Shown: positions 1-12,741, counted from the stretch's first letter. The stretch is DNA of 64,000 bases from Maylandia zebra (GCF_041146795.1 NC_135175.1:31806136-31870135); one strand, 5' to 3'. The notes: generated by a model not told the origin, from the letters alone. Numbers and translations are program-made.

Positions 1-727
1 ATGTTAATGTTTTTGTCTGCCAGCCATTTCTTCACCACTTTTGCTGTGTTTTGGGTCGTTGTCGTGCTGAAATGTTCGCCGGTGCCCAGGGCCAAGTTTC
101 TCTGCAGACTGCCTGATGTTGTTGTGAAGAATCCTCATGTGTTGCTCTTTTTTTCATGGTGCCGTTCACTGTGATTACACTCCCTGGTCCATTGGCTGAA
201 AAACATCCCCAAAGCATTAGGTTCCCACCACCATGTTTGACAGGAGGGGATGGTGTTCTCAAGGTTGGAGGCTTCTCCCTTTTTTTTTTTTTTTTTTTTT
301 AAACACCTAATGAAGGAAACATCATTGTGATCAAATAATTCAATTTTTGATTCATTTGACCATAACACAGAAGACCAGAAATCTTCTTCCTTATCCAGAT
401 GAGCATTTGCAATTCTGGAGAATTGGCGTCCTCCTCAGTCTGCATCCGTGAAACCCAACAGTGTGCAGTATGCGTTGGACTGTCTGCCACCAACAGAGCC
501 CAGATTCCCCAGGATGGCCTTAGTGGTGGACCTTGGATTCTTTTTCACCTCTTTCACTATCTTATCTGGCCAGCACAGGTGTGGCCATCTTGTATTTTTT
601 TTAATAACACTTTATACTGTAGCCACTAGAACTTGAAAATATTTAGATAGGGCCTTGTATCCCTTTCCTTGTGAGCAGCCACAATGCACAGCCGGAGGTC
701 CTCACTGAGCTTCTTTGTCTTAGCCAT
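1..727 (-). mobile_element. Tc1/mariner transposase remnant
   Basis: On the minus strand the transposase start is at 727 (M-A-K-T-K-K-L-S-E-D-L-R), with the DNA-binding N-terminus to the right. The body follows leftwards: a block around 32-260 reads [15 protein letters not shown], a typical Tc1 catalytic-domain motif, and near the edge DNDPKHS, the motif carrying the second catalytic Asp. The reading frame is broken by frameshifts, a stop near 640 and a poly-T tract at 280-300, so it is dead. The C-terminus lies off the left edge. No inverted terminal repeat was identified on the right, where a 5S-derived SINE abuts it. Confidence 0.85.
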
Positions 728-747
728 GACTGTCCATAAGCAACTGC

Positions 748-1090
748 AGAGAGCTGCTGCACACCCGATCTCGTCTGCTCTCGGAAGCTAGACAGGGTTG
801 AGCTTGGTTAGTACTTGGATGGGAGACCGCCTGGGAGTACCAGGTGCTGTAAGCTTTCACCCCAACCGGTCGCAGCAGATAGCCGCCCCTCCCTGAGCCT
901 GGTTTCTTCCTGTTAAAAGGGAGTTTTTACTTCCCACTGTCGCCAAAGTGCTTTCTCATAGGGGGTCATATGATTGTTGAGATTTCTTTTCCTCTGTATG
1001 TATTATTGTAGGGTCTACCTTACAATATAAAGCACCTTGAGGAGACTGTTGTTGTGATTTGGCGCTGTATAAATAAAATTGAATTGAATT
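748..1090 (+). repeat. 5S rRNA-derived SINE with L2-type 3' tail
   Basis: Positions 748-857 follow the 5S rRNA gene through its internal RNA polymerase III promoter: CCCGATCTCGTCT, then TTAGTACTTGGATGGGAGAC and GTACCAGGTGCTGTA. Positions 858-1090 match the 3' tail of the L2 LINE found on the minus strand at 36816-37020 in this same window, ending in the TTGAATTGAATT tail. This is the layout of a SINE3-type element: 5S head for transcription, LINE tail borrowed for retrotransposition. The head carries substitutions, so it is not a working 5S gene. Confidence 0.85.
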
Positions 1091-1469
1091 TCGCCTGTTG
1101 ATTTGGTTAAAAAAGATGTTCCCAATTAATCAGGGTCATTAGGATGCTTTAGAACAGCTTGGACTATTTGAAATGGTGATATAAATTTTTGGATTTTCCC
1201 AGAGACTGACAGTTTGTGAAGGGTATGAATCATTTTGGACATGACACTTTTTGATCAAATCTAAATGAAAGTGGAGAAATATTTTTTTCCCCCACAATGA
1301 TACCTCTTGTACATCGTGTTATTATCTTTTGGGAGACGCCTGTGTCATTTCCAGTCCAAATACAAACGAAAAAAACAACAACAAAAAACCTCGCTTGTTA
1401 AATAAAAGTAACTTCAAGTCAAAATGTGCCAGGGGTGTGAATAATTATGGGCTTGACTGTGCCTTAGAG

Positions 1470-2610
1470 CAGTGGTTCCCAAACTTATTTTGCTGGGCCC
1501 CCCTTTGTTTTACAAGAAAAATATTTGCGCCCCCCCCTCTTCCCGGCACGCACACACACATCCTCCAACCACACGCGCCCATATTTTGGTTTATTTCACA
1601 CCTCAAACATTTAGTAAACAGTTAAGCAAATACAAGTAAACAGCAATAAATTACAGGTAGTAATAAAATAAACTACTAACTCGTTTACGCTGCGTCCGCA
1701 CCTACACGGGTGATTTTGAACACGCAGCTGTTTCGTCCACGTAAACGGCGTTTCGAATCTCCGAAAACGGAGATTTTTTAAAACTCCTTTTTTGCGTTTC
1801 CGTGTGGACGAGGAATACAGAGTTGGTCACGCAGCGTCAAAGGTATGCGCCTTTATTCACGTCACGCTGTGGCCACGTTATTGTTTACATGAGATGAATT
1901 GCAGAATGATAGAGACGAAATACTGTTAATCTGACTGTCTGCAGGTTTTATACGCAGTTACTGTCCCTCCATTTACAAAGGCAGAGGCGTCACGGTGTCA
2001 TTATTTTATGTGTTGTTGTTTTTCCTGTGTAATAATGTTCAACATTGTTATCAATACATTTTTAAAAAAAAAAACGCCTCTCTGTGCAAAATGTGTTCAA
2101 AAACATAAACAGCTGTGGGATCCTGTTTGTCTGTGATTTGAACCGAGGGAACAAATCGTGGCAGGATCAGCCTGATGTTATTTGCATCCTGCTGTAACTT
2201 TACTGTATAAAGAGCAAACATCTCCAACATGTCAGGAGCAGTTAGTCATTATGAGAAGTGTTTGAACTAAAAATCAAGAATGTGGGATCCTGTTAGTCCC
2301 TGATTTAAACAGCCCAGCGCTGCTCCCGATGCAGGGGAAACCAACCCTGCAGGGAGACCTACCTCTGCACCTGTGCAGGTGAAGCCAAAGGGCAGATTTG
2401 CTTCACCAGATTTTCTAGTCTTTGTCTTAGAATGAAGTTGGTTTGGAAACATATTCAGCGATGCTTCATCTCCTGCTTTGCGTTTGTGTGGGCGCCCCGT
2501 GCTATCAGTGTCCAAGCGTTATTGTTCCCCCCCCCTTTTCATACCGCGCCCCCCCTGCAATGGCTCTGTGCCCCCCCCAGGGGGCGGGTCCCACACTCTG
2601 GGAAGGACTG
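1470..2610. mobile_element. Non-autonomous hAT element with 8-bp TSD
   Basis: The element starts CAGTGGTTCCCAAACTT and ends with an imperfect inverted copy (CTCTGGGAAGGACTG). It is flanked on both sides by the exact 8-bp duplication CCTTAGAG (1462-1469 and 2611-2618), the hAT signature. The 1141-bp interior has no transposase; it includes C-rich ends and an inner segment at 1684-1870 that looks like a separate inserted repeat. It lies in the mtfmt intron that runs off the left edge. Confidence 0.85.
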
Positions 2611-2618
2611 CCTTAGAG

Positions 2619-3204
2619 AGACTTAAAACTCAAACTCTCTTAAACTCTAATGACACCATTCATCTAGATCAGCCATCCCCCCCCCCCCCAAAAAAAAAAA
2701 AAACAACCCAGGGGACCTATCCAATCTTAAATCTTCACTCTAATCAAAATACAAGAGAAAGTCATATATTTCCTTGATTTTGGGGGGTATCACTAATCTA
2801 GATATTCATTCATTTTCTCTTTGTGGATGTCAGCAGAAAGTGCTAATTGGACCTCTCAGTGACAGGGCCAAGGGTTCAGCCTTTTCTTTTAATTTGTCAC
2901 CCATCATATGTACACTGTATTTATGTGTCTCTCCACAGTATCACCTATTTTGTTTTATTTTCTCTTCCCAGTGCATTTGCATGAGTTTACTGAGATGTTA
3001 AATGGATTCTTAAAACAGAAAAGAAAAATCTGATTACAACAATTAACCCACCCTTGAAAGACCCAGGGTGAGAGCTATAAGAGGCAGCCCTGGGTACTGA
3101 GGACATTGTCACAACATTTCAGAGACCGTGAGATCATAGTCAAACCACAGCACGGCACCAGTCCCCAGGTTTTAACGATTAGTTGATCAACGATAAATGC
3201 TCAC
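2619..3204. other. Intronic sequence of mtfmt
   Basis: Part of the intron after mtfmt coding exon 2. It contains a poly-C/poly-A tract at about 2676-2703. No further mtfmt exon or other gene was found between 1 and 3204 on the minus strand. Confidence 0.5.
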
Positions 3205-6200
3205 TATGGAAACTTGCTGATTAGTCTCTCAGGAAGTAGGCAGCCAAAAGACACGACCACACCAACATCAAACCGTCCATTCACATCATCAGGGGGCCAA
3301 CTGTGTAGCGGAAGGTGGTTCTCTTGAGCAAACCTCTTCACTGGAACATCACCAGCCAAGGTAACAACTTCAAGGGTCTCCACTATCCCTTCACTGGTGC
3401 CCCTACAACACAAAAGGAAGGGTTAAGTATAAAAAAAACAAACTAATAACTGTAGCACCCCAGCAGTGTATTCAACTCTCTAGGACAAAAATATGTTTTA
3501 AAGTCAATACCAGATACTAAAGGCTCTATTTTACCAGGAAATCAAAGTGGAAAATAGAGCATTAAACTGATTGTATTCATTTCCTCACTTTTATTGACTT
3601 TGTGTTTGTGAACAATGTATGCAGTGAGATTTCTGATCATGGAGTCTGGAATTAAACTACAACACAGTTCTGTGTCAATGAAGCCCTCATCTATTTCCTG
3701 CAAGCTAACGATTCTTTTAGTAATCTATTCCATCAATTAGTACTTGTGTCTTATTAATGAGCATTGATAAATATTCAAAAGAGAAAAAATAAAGATCTTT
3801 CAAGTGCTCATTAGTTTCCGTTTTAGAAAGTGGAATGTTTTTTGTTCCATTTGTCAAAAAATAACCAAGCCCACTGATTGTATGTAAAGACAAACATTTC
3901 TTAAATGCAAAATTATATAAATACACTAAAGTACAGTCTAAGATCAAAGTCAAATAACATAAAATATGTATGCAATCTAAATTAAGGCATAAAAAATTAC
4001 CTTCACTCTGTCTTTCAGGGTTTTGTAAGAGTTTTACTCGCCCATGTAGATTTTATTCACACACTTCTCCTAAATAAGTTTCTATTGCAGGTCTGTTTTT
4101 AGTCACAAAAGTGTGCAATGTCTTGTTTTCATGGTGACAATGGCGCAGTACAGAGCCGTGCATTAAGCGAAGAATGTGTCCAGAGTTTTTATAATTGAAT
4201 TATTGTAAATACTCAATGAATAGTTGCAGCCCTGCCCTCTCTAAATGTTTAAATGTACATAGGACACTGGAATTGCACATACAGATAAAGCCAGCAAGAA
4301 CTGCTGCCTGGTCCTCCCTGTGGGATGTGTCAACTATTACGAAGCCACTATCATTCAGTTACAGAGTATTACCAAGAGGTGGCGCTTTTCTCACAAGAAC
4401 TTTGACTTGTTTGAAAGTGATAATAGTATTTTAGTATTTTATGCAAGGACTGTTTCTCACAGAAGTTCACAGAAAAGCTCCATTTGTATGTAACCTGTGT
4501 GTTTATGTACACTCACTGATCAATGAGTATGATACAAATACTGAACTTCACCACTCAACCACTGACATTGCTACAATTCAGTGAATGTACACTTGTAGTT
4601 CAAGACAACGTGCTGAAATTAAAAGTGAGCAAAGGGCAATGCATTGGGAAAGAAAGTGACTTTGATTGTTGGTGCCACAGGAGCAAATCTGAGGATTTTT
4701 TTTAAAAAACTGATCAGCTACTGAGATTTGAAGACAACTGTCTGAAACAGGAAACACATCCTCTCCCGTTCATACGGCAGGTAAATAAATAATCAACTAA
4801 CAGTGCATATTATGTTAGTGCGATCTGCCTTATTACAAACCTGCTATTACTGTGCATTTAGATAACCACAATCAGAGACACAGACAGAGTCTGGCTCAGA
4901 TGCTGGCAGTCCTCGCTGCAGTCTACCGGTAGCGTCTCCTTTCAGGCCAGACGAATGTCACCGAGCAGTGACTACGTTTGTGGTCAAAGGCTTGCACCCA
5001 TTTGCCACAGCAGATGATTTTCGATAAGTGAATGTGTTTAATTGTAGGCAGGGACATTACTGGATATTCTTGTGTAATTGCTACAGAATAATTTATGTTA
5101 TACTTTGTTATTGCTACAGAAGAATATTGATTTTATTATTTTACATTTACAATTTTTTTGTAAACAGATGAACCAGAACTGGTTTGTAAAAATGCTGCAA
5201 CTTCAGTGGTGTGGAACTGGTTTAGCTTTCCTCCGTCAGACACACAACAAAGCACTATTTTTGGTAGAGCATGCTAGTGGGCCGTCGTTATTACCGTGTT
5301 GTTTGGAAAATACGGCGCACTTAAATCAATCCTTTGATTTTTCTGAAATTCGACAGAGCCCCTTATAATCCCGTGTGACTTATGTATGAACTCTGGTTGT
5401 GTTTGCACTGCATAACACAGAAACTGTAGTCCATTACGGTGTAAAACATGCTAGAGATGACTTATGTTCACTCTGAAACGCCAAGTCTGCTACTGATCTC
5501 AGTAAATGTAAAAGAGCCGTTTCCTTGGTTGTGCCAAAGGTGATTTCAGATGTGTGTTTTCTGTTTAATATCTTTGCTTATATTCTTAAAAAGTCAGCAG
5601 TCAATAGGATTTACAAAGAGTTTACATTAAAAATAAATAAATTACCTGAGGTATTGCATACCCTGTTTTCTACGTTATAATCTATCTGGTCATTTTTTAA
5701 TGTCAATAAGAGTTTTACAGTCATACATAAATGATACATAAACGTTGTTTTGCAAAAAGCTGACGATCACTTTGTGGCACAACACAGTTCCTGTCTGTAA
5801 ATTTAGAGATGTGGATATAAAAAAAAAAAAAAAGCTGAAAAAAATCTTCACAGGCCATTTTCTTCAGAATCTACTGCATTTATTATTTAATAAAACTGAC
5901 GGCACTCTGTGCTAATACATTTGGAGCTTATTTCGTATTACATTTTAAGTTAAATAGCACGTTAGGCAAGAGGACGATTTCTGGCAGGTTAAACTGCTGT
6001 GTCTGAAGAGGAAACAATTTCAGCAAATTAATTAAGATTAATTTCAATAAAAAAAATACATTACAATATTATTGCAAACTATTGCAATAATATTGCAAAA
6101 AAAAAAAATCCTCCTCTGTGTGTATGATATGTGACATGATATGTAACACGTTGCAGTGTGAAACCCTGTGTGCACGCCTGTAAGCGGCTTGTGTGGGACA

Positions 6201-6420
6201 CGCACCTGCAGGATGTGAGAAGTTTGAGAGATTCCACAGCGAAGTGATCAGTGCCAAAAAACAGGAGCCTCCATTTGGGTTTTGATGCCGATGACAGGAC
6301 TCTACATAGCTGTCGCTGCCCGCGGTCAGTGTCGCCCCTCCATACTGTCCCCATACAGCAACGCTGACAGCGCTTCAGCGATTCCACAGAAGCTCTTATT
6401 GTCTTGGCGCTCGTCCACAT
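3205..6420 (-). CDS. mtfmt: Mitochondrial methionyl-tRNA formyltransferase (5' part: coding exons 1 and 2)
   Basis: Mtfmt formylates the initiator Met-tRNA in mitochondria. Coding exon 1 is 6420-6206: a basic N-terminus fit for import, then WRLLFFGTDHFAVESLKLL, which matches the start of the formyltransferase fold. Its donor is GTGCGT (AG|GTGCGT). Exon 2 is 3402-3205 (acceptor TTGTAG, donor GTGAGC) and reads VETLEVVTLAGDVPVKRFA, then FDVGVVVSFGCLLPERLISK and FP(Y). Both exons end in phase 2, so they join to 137 codons plus 2 nt; the TAG seen just past FP lies in the donor and is not a stop. Later exons lie off the left edge. The 2.8-kb intron holds no recognised element, only A- and T-rich stretches (5819-5833). 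Start chosen as the only Met upstream of the conserved block in frame. Confidence 0.9.
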
Positions 6421-6489
6421 ACTGAAAGCAGCGTCGGCTCAAAGTGTCAAGTTCACAGAATGAAAAACTTCCTCAGTTTGTCGCCGTTT

Positions 6490-7275
6490 TGACCCACAGG
6501 AAGCCGCCATATTTGTTTCTTCTTCTTCGACTTCCTCCTCTTCTTCTTTATAATATTTATTGGCGGTTGACAAACAGCAAAATGGTGCACTACCGCCACC
6601 AACTGGTGTGGAGTGTGGACCGAAACGTCCACAAAAGGATAAAAAAACAAACAAACATTCAAATCCTTCCAAACAAATTAGTCCGCCTTAACCCTATAAT
6701 GCCCTCTGTGTCATATTTGATACACGAGTTTCTGAGACCTCCATCTCATCAACATGATCAATACTTGCCATAATTTGTCCATAAAATGTTATGGACAAAA
6801 CTCTTTGTTTTTGTCTAAAATTAACATTGTTGCTAACAAAAAGTTGCCAAAACGCCCAATGTATCAAATGCAAAACAAAAAATATATAATAAAAACATAT
6901 TATACACAACATGATATACCAAAGAAAAAGTGGATTTTGTTATTAGGATTATTAAACATCTCAGTTAAAAAAGAAAAAAGAATTTCTGGCTATTTTTGAT
7001 GGGTTGGGTCTTACAGGGTTAAAAAGCAAAATATGGCCTGATAACTTTCACTTCTCAAGTTCTTATGAAATAAATCAACCAAGTCCAGTTTCACTTTCAT
7101 ATCACCCAGCTTTTTGATCAATTGTCTTCTTTCAGCATCATATTTCTGACAGTGCATTAAAACACGTTCTATTGTTTCTTCTTCTTTATTGCAGTCACAC
7201 TGTCCTGTATGGTGTTTTTCTATTAAAAGCAACATACTATTCAATCCAGTGTAGCCTTGATATTTAGGCATTTCG
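6490..7275 (-). mobile_element. 3' end of a non-LTR retrotransposon
   Basis: The minus-strand frame 7271-7011 carries a C-terminal zinc-knuckle-like domain of LINE reverse transcriptases (TGQCDC, EETIERVLMHCQKYDAER). A presumed 3' UTR runs to about 6490 and includes a stretch often seen scattered in fish genomes (GGTGCACTACCGCCACCAAC, 6582-6601). Truncated 5' end; the clade is not assigned. It lies just upstream of the mtfmt start. Confidence 0.6.
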
Positions 7276-8411
7276 CTAGCGCTTCTGAGGAGTGAGTATA
7301 AAGGGAGTAAAGTTTTTTAACTGTCAGGTAATTTCAAATGCAACATCTCTATTAGGTAACAGACATCAGCTAACATACAACTGTGTGTGCAGTTTATCAC
7401 ACAATGTGTTGCCAGCTAAATGTCCAGCTACTGTATTTAGGGAGAGAAAAAAATGTGGAATAGCTTTTCTCAGAGGAGGAGAAAGACAGCATCTCAGAAA
7501 GACGGGACAGGAGAGGTAGAGGTGCAATTAGATTTAAAGGTAGTTCATTTTTAATCACATACTGGATCTGTGTATGATGTGTTTTGATAAATTATGTATT
7601 TTCATATCGGGAAACATCCTGCAAAACAATGTTGCGTTATTAAAATGTTGCATGAAAATATTCAGTAGTTTAGTAGATGATAAATTGGTTAGCTGGTAGT
7701 ACTGTGGTGATTTCACAGTAGGGCACTGTGTTGGACTGTGGCTGTGATGCTCATGGTCAGTGTTGGGTCACATCAAGTGTCGTAGATTAATTTGTAGTTA
7801 AGCTGACGATGCTTAGATTCATTCATTGAATTCCACCTTCATGCTAACTGCATAGGTCTAGTATAAAGAAAATATCCACTATACTGAAAATGTAGGAAAT
7901 GGAAATCAGCCAAGATATCTTGTGAAACATCTGGTGACTTAAAGACCTGACTGTTCACATATTCCTGTTTAGGTGTGGAGGCAAAGTCACCCTCTACCAG
8001 GTGGGCAACAGAAAATAGTTCATTTTTACATGTCTTTGTCACTACATGTGTCCTACATAACAAGCTGAGCAGATTCGTTAGAATTTCAAATGGAATAACA
8101 TTTTTATTCTCGTGTATTACTATTAAAATATTAAAATAGCACACGATTAATTTTCCTCTGTGTAAAAATAGATGGTAGACTCGTCCTTCAAGGAGCAACT
8201 TTTTACTTTTGAGTACATTTCAGAGCCTGTATTTTTTAACCTTTACTTGAGAAAAGAAGCTGAATCAGTACTTCAGCTTTTAGTAATTTTTAACACAAGT
8301 ATCTGTAAATACAGAATGTCTGTACTATTGTCACCTGTGCTGTAAATGTTCATTGTTCACCTTAAATGAAAGGGCTTTGGTCACGTTTACGTATACGTAC
8401 GTAACTGTTAC
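7276..8411. other. Intergenic region between divergent mtfmt and uqcrfs1
   Basis: About 1.1 kb without a recognisable gene or complete transposon. The right end (8380-8430) is rich in CpG and ACGT steps, consistent with a promoter region for uqcrfs1. No clear TATA box. Confidence 0.4.
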
Positions 8412-8495
8412 ATGTTACGTAAGTACGCACTGAGTTCCGCCAGATCGAGGGGTGCGCAGTCGAGCGACACAAGGTCGTTACTGCAGCGGTTAAAC

Positions 8496-9769
8496 ATGAT
8501 GTCTATAGCTGCCCGCTCAGGGGTGTTTTCCCCTTACATGCAGGCCACCGCTTTCGCAGTTGCGGGGCCTCTGAAAGCTCTTGTACCCGGGGTTGTTGTA
8601 AAGGGAGAGAATATTCTGTTGAACCCGAAGAAACAGTTTTTGTGTCGCGAGTCGCTAAACGGTCAAAGCCCAAAGACAGGCCCTGCTGTGACAGTTAGCA
8701 TCAATGGTAAGTTGTCATTGAATTTTAGCATTATCTGAACTGGTAATGTTAGCCTTTTGTTTAGAAAAAGCACATTTAACTTTAACGTCGGATCCCGCGG
8801 ACTGTCTATATCCTGATATATTTGTCAGTAGGAGGTTTTCCCTCTTACGTTTATACAGTCGGCTGCTGTTAGCTTTCTTATACAGGCAGTTAGCCTTTGG
8901 GGCTAAAAGGAGGCTACAGCTGACGTGAGCGTTACGTTAGTGTTAGATAATCAGGACTGACGACATCATCTCAGGGCTCTAAATATCTGATACAAAACCT
9001 TTTTTAGAGGCTCTGTTAAGTACCGCAGTGTGCGTGGCGTGAGCGTTGTTGGGGTCCGTTCAGTGCCACCCAGTATGCGATACGTCTCCTGCTCTGTATG
9101 TGCGTTTCTCCTCTTAGGTCGCAGACAAAACTCCAGACACAGGAACTTATCGTTGCACTAAATCAAGTAATCGTATTTTTTTTGCTCCATACCTGACTAC
9201 CAGCCCTGGGACTACTAATTTGAAGAGTGTAGTTCTAATACATAGTACAGCATGTTTTTACATGAGGCTCACCTGTCTGTTCCCTACTCTTCACTGTGCT
9301 CTCCACATAGAAAAGTTGAGCGGTTGGGTTTTCCCCCTCTGGTAACAGTCAGTTGAAGTGATAAGAAGGTAGCACTGTCTAAACTTGCTCTTCACTCTGA
9401 GCTTACTTGACCCAAGGACTCAAAGGTCTATCTGCCCAATTTGAAGTCAAAGCTAAACTGACAAGAAGCGCAGAGGCTTATAAAATCATCTCATTTTATA
9501 GCCATCTAAAGTAACATGAGTAGAATTAAGTAGTAATAATATGCTAATAATAATCAGGCGACGAGTCACCACCAAAAGTAATAGCACACCATCCCAATTG
9601 AGCTGCTCGAAATGATATAAGTTGTGGGGATTGTGTCAAAGCTGCGAGGCGAGTGTCACAGCAAAGATAAGATAAGATAGAACTTTATTAATCCCTCGGG
9701 TGGGTTCCTCTGGGAAATTCGATTTCCAAAAAGCACAGCACCGACAGAAGTTACAGAGTTACAGAATAT

Positions 9770-9819
<50 letters not shown>

Positions 9820-11362
9820 AATGAAGAGACAAATATAAATAAAATATACAAAGGGGATAAATAGAATAAATAGGAATAAAAATAAAAATACAAGTGAATT
9901 GCACATTTCAAGTATGAAATGTGAGGCTGAAGATGGAGAATAAGAATAAATCTGACGAATAATAAGTGTGCTCTTGCATTGGCACTCATAAATGTCACGT
10001 GCTTTTGTAGTGTAGGTGATCAGATGTATTTTGAGTGATTTTTTTTAACCTTGCAGCCTTGTAACTTCTGAATTATATTGAATGTTACTGCCTTATCCTT
10101 GTTAGTAAGAATATCAAAATCGTGTTTGTGTTTCACATGTGTTTCTTAAATAAACATTTTTATATTTGCAGAAGTTGCATTTTAAAGGAAACAAACAAAC
10201 CAATAAATGCAGTATACTACTTAATTTAGACAAAGGATCCACTAATTTAAAGCTGGAAACTTTAAAGCCCAGTTGCATTTTTTTCAAGCTGTTGAGGCTA
10301 AGAAAAAAACTGTGTAACTCTTTGTTTGCAGTAGAGGTGGTCTGCTATCATATTATCTGTTTCATCAATTATATCCAGCCAGTCACTGGAGAACAAATGT
10401 TTTCAGATGTGTTTGGTGCAGCACATGTATGCCAAGGAAAAACATGATAATAAAGACGCTACTTTCTTTCTGAATGTCTCACCCTGATGTGTAAGCTGAA
10501 GCTTCCTGGCCACCGTCAGGGAGTCAGTCTTCCTCTTTAACTGCTGGGCAAAAGCTGGTAAGGACACTGTTGTGATGGTCCTTGAACTCGTTCGCAGCTC
10601 ACTGGAGAGGCAGATCTGTTTAGAAAATCATTTAGTAGTCTCTAGTTTCGTTTAATTTGCTTTGAATTAATAGTTTGGGCACCATTCATTGGTGATGAAT
10701 CTTTACTCTATTTAATCCCAGTAGTCTAACTTCCAGCTACTGTTTTTGCAGGATCTGCAGGAGTCAGATTTGCTCATACAGACATCAGAGTACCAGACTT
10801 TTCTGACTACAGGCGTCCAGAGGTGCTTGACCCCAGCAAGTCATCTCAGGACAGCAGTGAATCCAGGAGAACCTTCTCTTACCTGGTTACTGGGGCGACA
10901 GCGGTGGTGAGCGTCTACGCTGCCAAGACGGTGGTCACTCAGTTTGTTTCTTCCATGAGTGCCTCAGCTGATGTCTTGGCTATGTCCAAGATAGAAATCA
11001 AACTGAGTGACATCCCTGAAGGCAAGAACATGACTTTCAAGTGGCGAGGCAAACCACTGTTTGTTCGTCACCGCACAGAGAAGGAAATTGCTACCGAGGC
11101 TGCTGTCAGCCTCACAGAGCTGCGAGACCCTCAGCATGATAAGGACAGAGTCATCAACCCCAGCTGGGTCATCGTGCTGGGAGTGTGCACACATCTGGGA
11201 TGTGTACCCATCGCCAATGCCGGCGAATACGGTGGCTACTATTGCCCCTGCCACGGCTCGCACTATGATGCCTCTGGCCGCATCAGGAAAGGCCCCGCCC
11301 CCCTCAACCTGGAGGTACCTTACTACGAGTTTCCAGATGACAACACAGTGATTGTGGGATAA
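8496..11362 (+). CDS. uqcrfs1: Cytochrome b-c1 complex Rieske iron-sulfur subunit
   Basis: Complex III subunit of the mitochondrial inner membrane; its 2Fe-2S cluster carries electrons from ubiquinol to cytochrome c1. Two coding exons: 8496-8706 (donor GTAAGT) and 10752-11362 (acceptor TTTTTGCAG), 273 residues (human 274). The N-terminus MMSIAARSG aligns with the human start MLSVAARSG, so the upstream in-frame Met at 8412 is not preferred. The first ~78 residues are presequence, then the VPDFSDYRR block, a membrane helix at ~110-140, and the Rieske domain. Cluster ligands are intact: C216-T-H218 and C235-P-C-H238, with the C221/C237 disulfide pair. The C-terminus [16 protein letters not shown] is typical. 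Poly(A) signal at 11714. Everything indicates a functional gene. Confidence 0.97.
9664..9822 (-). repeat. LINE 3' tail plus (AC)n microsatellite
   Basis: In the uqcrfs1 intron. GATAAGATAAGATAGAACTT at 9666-9685 followed by TTATTAATCCC resembles, in reverse, the 3' end of fish LINEs with a short tandem tail. A (TA)n(CA)n(TA)n microsatellite follows at about 9769-9818. Confidence 0.5.
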
Positions 11363-11713
11363 ATGGCACTCACAGGACTGAGATGGCTTTGTACTTCAGT
11401 TGTCAGTCCATCACAAATGTATTCAGGTGCATTCTGCTGTGTTAGTGAGAAGATGTTGAGGTGTTCGAAGGGTTTAGATCCTTTCAACAGCTCACTCGAA
11501 CATGAGAGCACCTCTGCTTTGTTTTATATAATGCCATAAAGGCACATTACACGCTAAAAACAAGGAGGAGCTTTTGAGTTTTGCATTCAGACAGTTGACT
11601 ACACTTGGAAAACTTCATAGTCTTTTTTTCCTTTCCTGAGTACGACTTGAACATGATAAACATCTTGAGTGATATAATCTAGCTCTGGAGAACAAATGTA
11701 TTCAGATTTGGAT

Positions 11714-11719
11714 AATAAA
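11714..11719 (+). terminator. Poly(A) signal of uqcrfs1
   Basis: AATAAA about 350 bp past the uqcrfs1 stop; no better signal lies between. Confidence 0.65.
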
Positions 11720-11908
11720 GATTTAATTGTATTTGACAGCTGTGGGTCTGTGTTAAGCCTTTGTTTAACATTCTGTTGATGTTCAGGTCACATCGAAATA
11801 CTTGGACAGAAGATAAATTGAGCAGGTCTACTTTTTGGGATTTACTTACCTGAATAACTGAACATACATCAAGACAAAGCCCAGATGTGTTTGCGATAAA
11901 GTTACAAG

Positions 11909-12741
11909 TAGGGATGGGTATCGTTTAGGTTTTATCCGATACCGGTGCCAAATCGGTACTTTTGAAACGGTGCCGGTGCTTAAAGAATGGAGAACACAAA
12001 ATTGGTCCAAAAACCTCTCATGTTTAGCTGTTTTCCACTTTTTCTTTGGTCATTTTAGCCTTTTTGGCCAGGGTGAAGGGAGCATCTGCCATCAAACAAG
12101 AAGACAGCCGCATGTAGCTATGATGATGTTTGCTAGTTCACCTTACATGCATTAATGTAATAACGTGGTTAGCCTACTCAACGTAAATTACACATGAACA
12201 ACATTAAGCTACTCACGCAGAGAAGAACGGCTGCTGCTGCATCATCATCCTCATCATTTCTGCTACACTGGCAGGGCTAGGGGCCAGGACGCTCCTCTTC
12301 AGGTTTTTTGGGGATGTTGCTCCGGGTCCCATAACAGGCAACCCACCCGCAGTAGATGTGCTCGGTGTGAGTTCTCGCAGCAAGCTATCAAATACGGGGC
12401 ATTTCTGGGCTTTTAACAAAACGCTATGCGTCGCCAGGTGTTTCATCAGATTCGAGGTGTTGCCTCCTTTGACAGTATCACAGTATCAGCTTAAAGCACT
12501 TGTTGCTGCTGAGTTTGTATATTTTGCTGTGAAGTACAGCCAGACTTTTGACCGCTTCACCTTGGGCATTTTTAATCTGTAGCTCTGCATAAAAGAACGT
12601 ACGTACCTGGACCCGCCTACTATCCTCGGAAACGTAAAATGATTGGCTAGAAGTGTATCACAGCTCAGGAAAAAAAGCACCGAAATGTGCGCTGCTTTTC
12701 GGTCTGGTTACTACCGTTTATGTCACCGGTACCCATCCCTA
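11909..12741 (-). mobile_element. hAT element with decayed BED-finger transposase, 8-bp TSD
   Basis: The ends TAGGGATGGGTATCG and CGGTACCCATCCCTA are inverted repeats, flanked by an exact 8-bp duplication GTTACAAG (11901-11908, 12742-12749). On the minus strand (about 12580-12213) is a relic of a BED zinc finger: KVKRSKVWLYFT, then KGGNTSNLMKHLATHSV, with an in-frame TGA between and the Cys pair not recognisable. The catalytic domain is missing, so this is an internal-deletion derivative of a ZBED-like autonomous hAT. Confidence 0.85.

Noticed and set aside
748-857. A functional 5S rRNA gene.
   Set aside because: Substitutions in the head and direct fusion to an L2 tail show it is a SINE.
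3204-3206. A stop codon ending mtfmt at residue FP.
   Set aside because: The TAG overlaps the GTGAGC donor; the spliced reading continues as FPY, as in the family.
8412-8495. An upstream Met start for uqcrfs1 adding 28 residues.
   Set aside because: The homologous N-terminus begins at MMSIAARSG, and the extra residues have no counterpart in human.
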